From G963665545 sp963665545 (GTDB taxonomy: Bacteria > Pseudomonadota > Gammaproteobacteria > Xanthomonadales > SZUA-36), in assembly GCA_963665545.2 (NCBI GenBank), contig CAXXKZ010000007.1:1-64000 (forward strand): a stretch of DNA of 64,000 nucleotides, read 5' to 3'. Position 1 is the stretch's first letter. Every line of letters starts with the position of its first letter. A program made the translations under genes and the position numbers. The notes under the pieces were generated by a model. It searched no databases, was not told the DNA's origin, and saw only the letters and a list, made by a program, of their open reading frames with translations. Positions 17,104 to 25,132 of the stretch are shown piece after piece.

Positions 17104-18390
17104 ATGAACGCCACACACGAAAGCAACTGCATTCACTCCGATTGGTCAACCAACCCGCGCTGGAAGGGCGTGCGTCGTGGCTATGCCGCTGCCGACGTGG
17201 TGCGCCTGCGCGGCACTGTCAAAGTTGAGCACAGCCTGGCTCGCCAAGGCGCAGAGAAATTGTGGGCGCATATGGCCACCGAGCCATTCGTAAATGCCCT
17301 GGGTGCGTTGACGGGCAACCAGGCCATGCAACAGGTCAGAGCGGGTTTAAAAGCCATTTACCTGTCTGGCTGGCAGGTTGCGGCCGATGCCAACAACGCC
17401 GGCGCCATGTATCCCGACCAGTCACTCTACCCGGCAGATTCAGTGCCGGCGGTGGTCAGCCGGATCAACAACGCGCTGCTGAGGGCTGACCAGTTGCATC
17501 ACGCAGAAGGTGATGATTCCGTTGATTGGATGCAACCCATCGTCGCCGACGCCGAGGCCGGTTTTGGTGGCGTACTCAACGCCCACGAATTGATGAAGGG
17601 CATGATTGAGGCCGGCGCCGCCGGGGTCCATTTTGAGGATCAGTTGGCGTCTGCCAAGAAGTGCGGACACATGGGTGGGAAAGTCCTGGTGCCGACGCAG
17701 GAAGCGGTACAGAAGCTGGTCGCGGCTCGACTCGCCGCCGATATCATGGATGTCCCGACCGTTCTGCTGGCGCGCACCGATGCAATGGCGGCCGGCCTGA
17801 TTACCTCTGACATCGATGAATACGATCACGAATTCATCACCGGTGAGCGCACCGTTGAAGGGTTTTTCGAGACCAGACCAGGCATCGACCAGGCCATCTC
17901 GAGAGGATTGGCCTACGCGGCATACGCAGACTTGCTGTGGTGCGAAACAGCGAATCCCGATCTGGAACAGGCCAAACGATTTGCCGAGGCCATTCACGCC
18001 CACTACCCAGACAAACTGCTGGCCTACAACTGCTCACCGTCATTCAATTGGAAGCAGAACCTCGACGATCTCACGATTGCCAAGTTCCAGCGTGAATTGG
18101 GTGCAATGGGCTATAAATTCCAGTTTATTACGCTCGCCGGGTTTCATGCCCTCAACTACAGCATGCATACCTTGGCGCGCGGTTACCGGGATCGCCAGAT
18201 GTCGGCTTACGTGGAATTGCAGGAAGCGGAGTTTGCTGCCGAGAAACACGGTTACACAGCCACCAAACATCAGCGCGAAGTGGGCACCGGTTACTTCGAC
18301 ACACTGACCCAGGTGATTGGCGGCGGCCAGTCCTCGCTGTCCGCGCTGAGTGGTTCAACCGAGGAAGAGCAGTTCAAGGAAGCCAGCTAG
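17104..18390 (+). CDS. aceA: Isocitrate lyase
   Basis: 428 residues from ATG 17104 (MNATHESN); an in-frame upstream start has no family-like sequence. It shows the catalytic signature SAKKCGHMGGKVLVPTQEA with the active cysteine near residue 187, the substrate/metal segments GWQVAADANNAG and DAEAGFGG, and the C-terminal FQFITLAGFHALNYSMH. It splits isocitrate to glyoxylate and succinate, the first step of the glyoxylate shunt, allowing growth on acetate or fatty acids. No malate synthase is present nearby. The LysR gene is divergent. Confidence 0.96.
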   Translation: MNATHESNCIHSDWSTNPRWKGVRRGYAAADVVRLRGTVKVEHSLARQGAEKLWAHMATEPFVNALGALTGNQAMQQVRAGLKAIYLSGWQVAADANNAGAMYPDQSLYPADSVPAVVSRINNALLRADQLHHAEGDDSVDWMQPIVADAEAGFGGVLNAHELMKGMIEAGAAGVHFEDQLASAKKCGHMGGKVLVPTQEAVQKLVAARLAADIMDVPTVLLARTDAMAAGLITSDIDEYDHEFITGERTVEGFFETRPGIDQAISRGLAYAAYADLLWCETANPDLEQAKRFAEAIHAHYPDKLLAYNCSPSFNWKQNLDDLTIAKFQRELGAMGYKFQFITLAGFHALNYSMHTLARGYRDRQMSAYVELQEAEFAAEKHGYTATKHQREVGTGYFDTLTQVIGGGQSSLSALSGSTEEEQFKEAS

Positions 18391-18458
18391 AAAGTAGCCA
18401 GTATTCAGCAACCTGCGGGTTCCCTCGCTTCTCGTGTCGGCTCCTTCTATTCTACCTC

Positions 18459-18700
18459 CGGAGAGCCCCACCAGCGGGCTGTTGTCCACGACTTTATGGA
18501 TGGTGAGGCGCCGCTTCGCGGAAAGGGGTCTTCTTGCAGGACCCTTTGAAACACGGATGTTTCAAGAGGAGCGTCCCATGGATGGGCTCGAGCGCGTCCT
18601 GCAAGAAGACCCCTTACTCCGAACCGGCTTGTGCCAGAGTTAGGAAAGCCCCGTGAGCGGGCTACTGGCCACGCCTTCAAGGATGCCGAGCGCCGACAAG
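18459..18700. repeat. Type 1 arm, type 2 palindrome, and reversed type 1 arm interrupted by IS110
   Basis: 18459-18491 resembles the left arm of type 1. A type 2 palindrome follows: arms 18524-18542 and 18596-18614 pair over 19 bases without mismatch, and less perfectly over 33. Inside are TTGAAACACGGATGTTTCAA (18546-18565) and CCCATGGATGGG (18575-18586). From about 18629 a reversed type 1 copy begins, with the same junction (GGCACAAG / CTTGTGCC) seen at 29885. It is cut at ACAAG (18696-18700) by the IS110 element. Confidence 0.7.
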
Positions 18701-18715
18701 ATTCTATGGGTCTGG

Positions 18716-19654
18716 TCAAGCCATGGTTACACACGGTTTGAATGTTTCGCCTCGACTCATAAGGGCATATGCAATCCTGACCAACTTGCGCCCCAATATC
18801 ACTCGAGCAGCGGTTTTTGAAAGTCCCTTATCCAGTTGACGCTGATGATAGCGCTCGAATCGAGGTTCGTTGCGGGCCGCGTGAGCGGCACAAAATAGCA
18901 ATCGTCGTATCTCCTTCTCGCCATTCTTGGTCAGCTTGTGCTTGCCCTGCATGCGACCAGACCGCCGCAATCGTATGTCCAGGCCGAGGTAGGCCACAAA
19001 GGCATCCGATGAAGCGAACACGCCGCGATGAAAGGCCGCCACCAACCCAGCAGCTGTGGCGGGTCCAAGGCCCGGTATCTGTTGGCAACGCGCATAGTCT
19101 TGTTGCAGGCCCAACGCCCTTAGCAAATACTCAATCCGGCATTCGATGCGCTGGATCAAGCGGCTGCAGGCCTGTTCCACTTCTCGGCCTGACAGCGACA
19201 CTTGGCGCATGCTCATGCGCATGTTTTTACGCACTCCAACCACCACAGCGCGACGCTTAATCAAAGCCCACAGCTCCCGTGAATGCTGGTCTGACGGGCA
19301 ATGACGAGGCAATGACTGCGCTTCGTGGCTGAGATAGCGTGCTAACAACCAGGCATCATGCGGATCACTCTTATGCCTCAGGCCGACGGCATACCGATAG
19401 TGATGCAGCTGGCGTGGGTTCACCAAGTAGATCGCATAGCCCAAAGCGTGCGCAGTATCCACCACCGCCAGGTGGTAATGCGATGTCGGCTCCAGCGCCA
19501 GTCGTACCTCGCCCGTCAACCCACCAAGCCATTGTGCAATGGCCGCGGTTGAGTTATTGACTTGATAATGTCGTTGCCGGGTCCAATCGTAAACGTCCAA
19601 ATGATCTTTCGAAACATCCACACCTAAAGTGACTTGGGTAACATTGCTTGTCAT
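18716..19654 (-). CDS. IS110-family transposase (DEDD/serine recombinase)
   Basis: 312 residues from ATG 19654 (MTSNVTQVTLGVDVSKDHLDV); a further 20 in-frame residues upstream are unlikely. The RuvC-like DEDD domain shows Asp13 in GVDVSK, Glu in LALEPTSHYH and Asp in HKSDPHDAWLLARYL. The C-terminal Tnp_20 domain has the helix-hairpin IPGLGPATAAGLVAAF and RRSGRMQGKHKLTKNG, which includes the probable catalytic serine. The frame is intact, so the element may be active. IS110 enzymes recombine a circular donor into a target chosen by an element-encoded bridge RNA. Confidence 0.93.
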   Translation of the reverse strand: MTSNVTQVTLGVDVSKDHLDVYDWTRQRHYQVNNSTAAIAQWLGGLTGEVRLALEPTSHYHLAVVDTAHALGYAIYLVNPRQLHHYRYAVGLRHKSDPHDAWLLARYLSHEAQSLPRHCPSDQHSRELWALIKRRAVVVGVRKNMRMSMRQVSLSGREVEQACSRLIQRIECRIEYLLRALGLQQDYARCQQIPGLGPATAAGLVAAFHRGVFASSDAFVAYLGLDIRLRRSGRMQGKHKLTKNGEKEIRRLLFCAAHAARNEPRFERYHQRQLDKGLSKTAARVILGRKLVRIAYALMSRGETFKPCVTMA

Positions 19655-19866
19655 AATGATCTCCGCGGTTATATGCCGTAGCCGGGATCTCACGGGGCGC
19701 AAGCTTGTATACATCGGCTGTCATTGCAGCTAGATTCTCAATCGGCGCTCTGGTGAGAATGGGATGGGGACGAACTCTTGTTAGTCTGTACCGACTGGCC
19801 AGAAAGCGACTGCGTCCCGCCCATCCCGGCACCCTTAATCATCCAGATTTAAGGCAGAAACACCAT
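19655..19866 (-). ncRNA. Putative IS110 bridge RNA region
   Basis: This is the 212-base non-coding left end upstream of the transposase. On the minus strand it contains CAGTCGCTT (complement of 19804-19812). That is identical to the target flank immediately outside the element (complement of 19869-19877), as expected for a left target guide. About 25 bases further along the same strand is ACAAG, complementary to the CTTGT on the other target half. Bridge RNAs of about 180 nt from this position are established for IS621 and relatives. Transcript limits and fold are inferred. Confidence 0.55.
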
Positions 19867-19887
19867 ACAAGCGACTGGGTCGTCGGG

Positions 19888-20044
19888 CCCGAGCGCCAAG
19901 GATGGCGTGAGGAAGGAAAATGCCAGGATGGCAGCAATTTCCGGCGGCTCGAAGAGCTGCTGAACGGTTTCAAGTGTTTTTAGCGCCTTGGATCGTTCCC
20001 GCGCATCCCTGCGCTCCACGATCTAAGCACATCCTTGTGCAAAA
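19888..20044. repeat. Dispersed palindromic repeat, type 3, inverted copy 2
   Basis: 19888-19988 is the reverse complement of 3821-3921 with three differences. 19989-20044 continues as the reverse complement of units of the 3.4-3.8 kb hairpin array, ending in GCACATCCTTGTGC. On the plus strand the first part carries CGCCAAGGATGGCG and TGCCAGGATGGCA hairpins. A short type 1 arm fragment (CCGCTCATGGGGCTTTCC) follows near 20048. Confidence 0.7.
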
Positions 20045-20133
20045 GTCCGCTCATGGGGCTTTCCTAACGCCGGCACACGGAGAGCCCTTGCTGCGAATCA
20101 CCGCATCAACCAATTAGATACAGCACATGAGAC

Positions 20134-20162
20134 GATACAGGGCCGCTTGGCGGCCCTGTATC
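20134..20162. terminator. Terminator hairpin
   Basis: GATACAGGGCCGC (20134-20146) pairs perfectly with GCGGCCCTGTATC (20150-20162) around a three-base loop. It lies 24 bases beyond the stop of the minus-strand membrane protein. No strong U-tract is present, so termination is likely but not certain. Confidence 0.65.
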
Positions 20163-20185
20163 TTCACCGGAACGGTGGTTACTTG

Positions 20186-20845
20186 TCAGAGCAATTCGAT
20201 GCCCAGGTACAGCACAAGGGTTAACAACAGACCCATGTGAATCACGCCTTTGACGCTCGCCATCGGGCCCTGTTTGCCGACTATGCCATTGACTTCAAGC
20301 AACACAACGATGCCCAGACACACAATCTTGGCCATCATGGTGGCTTCCATCAGTTGGGCGAGATGCACGCTGGAGGCCATGAAAAACAGCATCGGAATTG
20401 AAAACAGCGTATTGGTTCTTGACGCCAGACCCGCTTTGGCCAGCGCACCTGCTGCTGCAGGATCTGCTTCGCCACCGGCGGCGGCTTTTTCGGCCGATGC
20501 AATCACGATCTTCTGGTTGGGCCAGATGATGAGCCAAACGTTGAGGAACATCAAAATGCCCAGGGCAGAGCCCAACATGATGCCGAACCCAGTGAGGTTC
20601 TTGGTGTAGATCAGCAGGATACCGCTGAGAAACGTAAACATCGCACCCCATCGGAACCACCACAGTGCCCGCGGTACAAGCTTACGGAGTGCATCGGATT
20701 TGGATGAAGCATCAGCTTCCTTGAAGTAGTCACCCTGAACGAAATTGAAGTACCACAGCAGGCCAATCCAGGCCACGCCAGCGAGCAGGTGTATCCACCT
20801 GAGTAAAAAAGCAATTGAATTGCCCTGCAAAAGTGCAAATTCCAC
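20186..20845 (-). CDS. Membrane protein, PuuD-like transmembrane domain
   Basis: 219 residues with about five membrane helices. Conserved-looking histidines occur in LLRWIHLLAGVAWIGLLWYFNFVQ and SSVHLAQLMEA, and an Ala/Glu-rich loop (EKAAAGGEADPAAAGALAKAG) is in the middle. The segment resembles the N-terminal membrane domain annotated in urate hydroxylase PuuD, but no cytochrome c domain follows. Histidine-bearing helices suggest haem or metal binding; this is inference. It is transcribed alone. Confidence 0.65.
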   Translation of the reverse strand: MEFALLQGNSIAFLLRWIHLLAGVAWIGLLWYFNFVQGDYFKEADASSKSDALRKLVPRALWWFRWGAMFTFLSGILLIYTKNLTGFGIMLGSALGILMFLNVWLIIWPNQKIVIASAEKAAAGGEADPAAAGALAKAGLASRTNTLFSIPMLFFMASSVHLAQLMEATMMAKIVCLGIVVLLEVNGIVGKQGPMASVKGVIHMGLLLTLVLYLGIELL

Positions 20846-20987
20846 GATTCGACTCTCCCATTATCTACGTCAGACGTGGTCAGCCCAGGATGTGACCACT
20901 CACGTATAGGGTACACCTGTTGTCATCAATTCTGAAATCCGCCGTCAGCTCGGGCCGGCGCCAAATCAGCCGCCTGCTTATGGGCGC

Positions 20988-22649
20988 CTACCAATTCTTG
21001 AGTGGGAAAGTGATTGGTGAACGCGGCGGCCAGGGAAGGTTGGCTGCGGTCAGGAATTCCTTTAGCACGGGGGTTGCCTGGAGGTCGAATGGCGCGCCGC
21101 AATTGCATTGGAGGATGGTCTGGAGAAGGTTGATGTGTCCGAAAGGCCGCGGATCGATGCGGGCGGCGAGTTGATTGGCATCGTTGCGGTCCCCACGCCA
21201 GGCGGCGAACAAGAGTGACAAGCGGTCACTGGGGCCATGTTGATTCAGAAAACGCTGTTGGAATTCCATAGCGCTGTGACCGTCTCCCCGCGCCGCTGAG
21301 AGCAGCACCCGGGTCATCAGAAATTTGTCCTGCTGGCGAATATTTGATGTCGCGATATCGTCTGCTCGGTCAAACTGACCTGTGGCAGCCAGGGCGGCGA
21401 CTTGTGCTGCGGCGACTCCTTCGCTGTCAGCGCGGTTGAAGGTGCTGCTTTCAATGCCAGGTGAGGGGGCGGCCCCGCCCCGCCAGACAGCCGCCCTGAT
21501 CAGGTCCGCTTGAATCGAGCCGGCCAGTGGATCGCATCTCAGCCGATCTTGTAAGGCAGTCACAAGTGCCTCGGCCTGGTCGAAAGCGGCGGTGACCAGT
21601 GTAATCCATCGGGGCATGGTACAGCTGCCGTCCTGCAGGCTTGCCTCCGTTAGCTGCACCAGGCCCCGCGCTTGGCGCGCCAGCAAATTAAAGTCCAACT
21701 GTGCTTGAGTTTGCCGCTCTGACGTGCGGGCGAATCTGAGGACGGCGGCAATATCGGCGGACAATTGAGCGGGAGCGGCCTGGATCTGAGCGTCGCTAAT
21801 ATCCCCTTCGAGCTCGCCGCTGGAGCTGGCCATCAGGATATGTTCAAACAAGCGGGAATGCTGTTCATAAGCCGCCACAAAGGCGGCATGGATGTTGAGG
21901 GCTTGCTCGAACCACCCATTGGCACGCCTCAGCGTGGCCAGCAAGGGCGCATCAGCGTACGCGCGGCTGACTTGCTCGTTGCCGATTTCAAAAGCGATCA
22001 TCGCCCGGCTGTCTGGAATGCCCCCTGCCAGCAATTGTCCCTCCAGGGCGGGTTCTGCCGTGGACGCCAGAGTTTCAATGACATTCCAGCCAATATTGGC
22101 GATCACGTTAGGGCTGTCCGGTACCCCGACATCATAGGTCTTTGCCCACAGCTCCTCCCTTTGCTCTTCTCTGGCAGCAACCCGCGTCAATCGGGCCGTC
22201 ACGCGCAGGCGACTGGCCTCGCGGGCAGCCGTGCCGGTCAGCAGGTGACTCGCTCCAAATGCAATTGCGAAATCGTCGGAGTTCGATGACGCTGGATTGA
22301 ATTGGAATGCCGATGTCCTACGGGCCACGTGCCGTTCAGCAACCAAGGATATTGCCCGAATGATTTCTGCGCTCAGCCCGGTGGTGAAGTACTCGTCATC
22401 GGCGCCGTTGCTCAGGCGTGTAAAGGGCAGAACAAGGATCAGGACAGCAGGCTCTTGAGTTGTCTTATTCGATACCTGAGTGGATATCTGGGCCACTTCT
22501 TCCGGGTCCTGGGCGTTGCTTGTCAGCACCAGTTCAGGCCCGGCTGCTGGACTCGGGGATCGGTCTCCACACGCCGTTAGCAGCCCGCAGATCACGATCG
22601 CACAGCCCAGGCGGAAGGAGGTCACGCTCAATGCAGTCGTCCCTGACAC
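20988..22649 (-). CDS. Lipoprotein with TolB/FlgO-like and helical repeat domains
   Basis: 553 residues with a lipobox (CGLLTAC, acylated Cys near residue 27). Residues ~65-200 resemble the TolB/FlgO-like module usually found after a CadC-type DNA-binding domain or adenylate cyclase (ILVLPFTRLSNGADDEYFTTGLSAEIIRAIS; FGASHLLTGTAAREASRLRVTARLT; LWAKTYDV). The remaining helical part looks TPR-like. Here no DNA-binding or cyclase domain is present, and the module is secreted and lipid-anchored. Function unknown; a role at the cell envelope is inferred from the lipobox. Confidence 0.75.
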   Translation of the reverse strand: MSGTTALSVTSFRLGCAIVICGLLTACGDRSPSPAAGPELVLTSNAQDPEEVAQISTQVSNKTTQEPAVLILVLPFTRLSNGADDEYFTTGLSAEIIRAISLVAERHVARRTSAFQFNPASSNSDDFAIAFGASHLLTGTAAREASRLRVTARLTRVAAREEQREELWAKTYDVGVPDSPNVIANIGWNVIETLASTAEPALEGQLLAGGIPDSRAMIAFEIGNEQVSRAYADAPLLATLRRANGWFEQALNIHAAFVAAYEQHSRLFEHILMASSSGELEGDISDAQIQAAPAQLSADIAAVLRFARTSERQTQAQLDFNLLARQARGLVQLTEASLQDGSCTMPRWITLVTAAFDQAEALVTALQDRLRCDPLAGSIQADLIRAAVWRGGAAPSPGIESSTFNRADSEGVAAAQVAALAATGQFDRADDIATSNIRQQDKFLMTRVLLSAARGDGHSAMEFQQRFLNQHGPSDRLSLLFAAWRGDRNDANQLAARIDPRPFGHINLLQTILQCNCGAPFDLQATPVLKEFLTAANLPWPPRSPITFPLKNW

Positions 22650-22810
22650 CTCGGTTCAGCCCACTTCGTCCGGCTTCAGGCGGTTGTGGCGCAGCGGCAG
22701 CCCCTTTGAGCTTTCCTGGGGCGGTTGCTGGCTGATTCGTTGGCTGGGGTCAAAGTTCATCGGGCCTCATATTACACTGTGATCCGAGCGCCGGTCATAC
22801 CAGGCCGCAG

Positions 22811-22851
22811 AGCACAACGCAGGGTCCGTTGCCGGCGGAAGCGAGACTCCT
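22811..22851. repeat. Degenerate family S repeat
   Basis: The segment contains CAACGCAGGG, then GTTGCC and GGAAGCGAGACTCC, in the same order as the end of the 30.7-31.04 kb copy. It lies 43 bases before the start of the sorbosone-dehydrogenase-like gene. Confidence 0.55.
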
Positions 22852-22893
22852 CTTGTGGCATGATGCTCACTTGATTCTGGCGGAGGTGATTTT

Positions 22894-23994
22894 ATGACAG
22901 TGGTTCGCACCCTCACACTTATAGTGACTCTGGTGACCGCTGGCGCTGCCGATGCCAGGGTGAAGCTGGACCTGATCAAATTGCCCCCGGGTTTCGAGAT
23001 TTCAATTTACGCGGAGGATGTCGAGAACGCCCGGCAACTGGCGCTCGGCGACCGAGGTACGGTGTTCGCTGGTTCGCGCAAAGCCGGCAAGCTGCACGCC
23101 ATTGTCGACCAAAATGGCGACCACAAGGCTGATGCTGTTTACCTCATTGACAAGGGATTGACAATGCCGTCTGGCGTGGAATTTCGCGCCGGTGCTTTGT
23201 GGGTGAGTGCACTCGACCGCATTCTGCGCTATGACGATATCGAGAACAGCCTGACCGCACCGCCCGATCCGGTCGAGGTATCGACCGCGTTCCCGGATGA
23301 GCGCCACCATGGCTGGAAGTACTTGCGATTCGGCCCGGACGGAAGGCTTTATGTCCCGGTGGGCGTCCCTTGCAATATCTGCAGCAAGCCCGGCTTCGGC
23401 AACATCCGCCGCATCAGCACAGACGGCACCAGCGATGAAGTCTATGCCAGCGGTATCCGCAACAGCGTGGGGCTGGCCTTTCATCCCGTCACGGACGAAC
23501 TGTGGTTTACCGACAACGGCCGCGACATGCTGGGGGAAGATATTCCTTCCGATGAATTGAATCATGCACCGCAAGCAGGGCTGCATTTCGGCTATCCGTG
23601 GTGTCACCAGGGCGACATTCCGGATCCGGATCTTGGTGATGATGAATCCTGTGAGCAATACGCCAGGCCCGCGGCCAAGCTGGGTGCGCATGTCGCCGCC
23701 CTGGGCCTGACCTTTTATACCGGCGCCATGTTCCCCGAGTCTTATCGGGGTGCCCTGTTTATCGCCCAGCATGGGTCCTGGAATCGCGAAGAAAAAGTGG
23801 GCTACCGCTTGGTCGTTGTGAGCATTGATGAACAGGGGACGGTGATTTCCCAGGACGAATTTGCATCCGGTTGGCTGCAGGGTGAGAAAGATTGGGGCCG
23901 CCCCAATGACGTTTTGCAAATGCCCGATGGCAGCTTGTTGGTCAGCGACGACAAGGCCAACGCCATCTACAGAATTTCCTATGCGGCCGAGTAG
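22894..23994 (+). CDS. PQQ-dependent sugar dehydrogenase / sorbosone dehydrogenase-like protein
   Basis: 366 residues with a signal peptide ending GAADA. It has beta-propeller sequence typical of soluble glucose/L-sorbosone dehydrogenase folds: LPPGFEISIYAEDVENARQLA, HHGWKYLRFGPDGRLYVPVGVPCNIC, GIRNSVGLAFHPVTDELWFTDNGRD, FIAQHGSWNREEKVGYRLV. A GGAGGTG ribosome site precedes the ATG. The family oxidises sugars or aldoses in the periplasm with PQQ; substrate and PQQ use are unproven here. uppP follows after 39 bases on the same strand. Confidence 0.85.
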   Translation: MTVVRTLTLIVTLVTAGAADARVKLDLIKLPPGFEISIYAEDVENARQLALGDRGTVFAGSRKAGKLHAIVDQNGDHKADAVYLIDKGLTMPSGVEFRAGALWVSALDRILRYDDIENSLTAPPDPVEVSTAFPDERHHGWKYLRFGPDGRLYVPVGVPCNICSKPGFGNIRRISTDGTSDEVYASGIRNSVGLAFHPVTDELWFTDNGRDMLGEDIPSDELNHAPQAGLHFGYPWCHQGDIPDPDLGDDESCEQYARPAAKLGAHVAALGLTFYTGAMFPESYRGALFIAQHGSWNREEKVGYRLVVVSIDEQGTVISQDEFASGWLQGEKDWGRPNDVLQMPDGSLLVSDDKANAIYRISYAAE

Positions 23995-24033
23995 TGCTGA
24001 CGCCGGCCGTAACGGGCTGGGCGACTGGTTTCC

Positions 24034-24831
24034 ATGAGCGGGCTGCAAATTGTCGTTCTGGCCATTATCCAGGGCCTGTCGGAATTCCTCCCGGTATCGA
24101 GTTCCGCGCATCTGATTGTTGGAAGCAAGCTATTTGCCTGGCCTGACCAGGGTCTGATGTTCGATGTCGCGACGCACCTGGGCACACTGCTGGCTGTGGT
24201 GGTTTATTTCCGGGCCGAGCTCAAAGAGATGATCGTGGCTGTACTGTCAAATGACACCACGGCCGAATCAGTCCGATCCCGGCGCATGGTGATTCTGCTG
24301 GCCGCAGCCAGCGTCCCGGTGTTGCTGGCCGGTTTTCTGGCACGTGACCTGATTGAGCACTACGTGCGTGATTTGCGTGTCATCGCCTGGACAACGATTG
24401 TCTTTGGGCTCGCGCTGTGGCTGTCTGATCGGTTGGGCGGAATTGAAAAGCGGCTGGTCACATTGAGACTGCCCGACGCCATCGTGATCGGTCTGGCCCA
24501 GATGCTGGCCCTGATTCCCGGGACCTCACGATCCGGCGTGACGATCACGGCGGGGCGTTTACTGGGGCTCGATGTCGATTCAGCCGCACGTTTTTCGTTT
24601 TTGCTGTCGCTGCCTGTGATTGGCGCGGCAGGGGCCTATGGCGCACTGCGGGTGGCGACGGGCGAGGAGGCCATTGACTGGCACCAATTCTTGTTGGCGG
24701 TCATGCTATCCGCCATGACCGGCTGGTTGTGCATCGCGGCGTTTCTGGCATTGCTCCGCCGGGTCGGCCTGCTGCCCTTCGTCGTCTATCGCTTGGCGTT
24801 GGGTGCGGTTCTTCTGTGGTTGTTGTACTGA
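24034..24831 (+). CDS. uppP: Undecaprenyl-diphosphatase
   Basis: 265 residues, all-helical membrane protein. It has the BacA/UppP motifs EFLPVSSSAHLIVG, with the catalytic glutamate segment near residue 17, and LIPGTSRSGVTITAGRLLGLD, the PGxSRSxxT phosphate-binding loop. It converts undecaprenyl diphosphate to the monophosphate, recycling the lipid carrier for peptidoglycan; loss increases bacitracin sensitivity in known bacteria. The length is normal for the family. Confidence 0.96.
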   Translation: MSGLQIVVLAIIQGLSEFLPVSSSAHLIVGSKLFAWPDQGLMFDVATHLGTLLAVVVYFRAELKEMIVAVLSNDTTAESVRSRRMVILLAAASVPVLLAGFLARDLIEHYVRDLRVIAWTTIVFGLALWLSDRLGGIEKRLVTLRLPDAIVIGLAQMLALIPGTSRSGVTITAGRLLGLDVDSAARFSFLLSLPVIGAAGAYGALRVATGEEAIDWHQFLLAVMLSAMTGWLCIAAFLALLRRVGLLPFVVYRLALGAVLLWLLY

Positions 24832-24865
24832 GCCACTCCGCCGATTGCTGAATTGGCCGGGTCGA

Positions 24866-24914
24866 TGCACTATTTCGGTGCGCTCTGATATGATGAGCGC
24901 ACTGAAATGGTGCA
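24866..24914 (+). promoter_or_regulatory. Paired NtrC-like operators upstream of glnA
   Basis: TGCACTATTTCGGTGC (24866-24881) and GCACTGAAATGGTGCA (24899-24914) both fit the NtrC dyad GCACY-N5-GGTGC. Their spacing of 33 bases is about three helical turns, so two dimers would bind the same DNA face. They lie 130-180 bases upstream of the sigma-54 promoter. Confidence 0.8.
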
Positions 24915-25045
24915 GACGGTGCGATTGGCAGAATAGCGTCAACAGGTTCGATTTCTAATGTTGCCAAAAATCGATAAAAATCGCTTAAAAGTCGTCAAAA
25001 TACAGTAAAATCCCAATATAGTGGAGGTCCCCATCCGACACGAGT

Positions 25046-25061
25046 TGGCATTGGATTTGCA
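25046..25061 (+). promoter_or_regulatory. Sigma-54 promoter of glnA
   Basis: TGGCATTGGATTTGCA matches TGGCAC-N5-TTGCA with one change. It is 72 bases before the glnA start. The AT-rich run between operators and promoter (24957-25020) may help bending. Confidence 0.88.
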
Positions 25062-25132
25062 TTTAACAGGTGACTCAATTTGGGGATGTCGCCGAATTCT
25101 ACCGCCCGAATTTTTGATGAAGGATAATTCCA

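Larger units (their letters stand above)
18701..19871 (-). mobile_element. IS110-family insertion sequence
   Basis: About 1.17 kb. ACAAG occurs at both edges (18696-18700 and 19867-19871). Joining the flanks restores CCGACAAGCGACTGGGTC, the uninterrupted sequence found in reverse at 29811-29829, so the boundaries are supported by comparison with empty sites. There are no long terminal inverted repeats, as usual for IS110. The non-coding end upstream of the transposase is about 210 bases and the downstream end about 15, the layout of the IS110 group whose upstream end encodes a bridge RNA. Confidence 0.8.

Noticed and set aside
18434..18700. Small coding genes between aceA and the IS110 element
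   Set aside because: Open frames here follow the palindromic repeats and recur with the repeats elsewhere. No independent coding signature.
23002..24111. 369-residue minus-strand reading frame
   Set aside because: It is antisense to the sorbosone-dehydrogenase-like gene, which has a signal peptide, ribosome site and conserved motifs.
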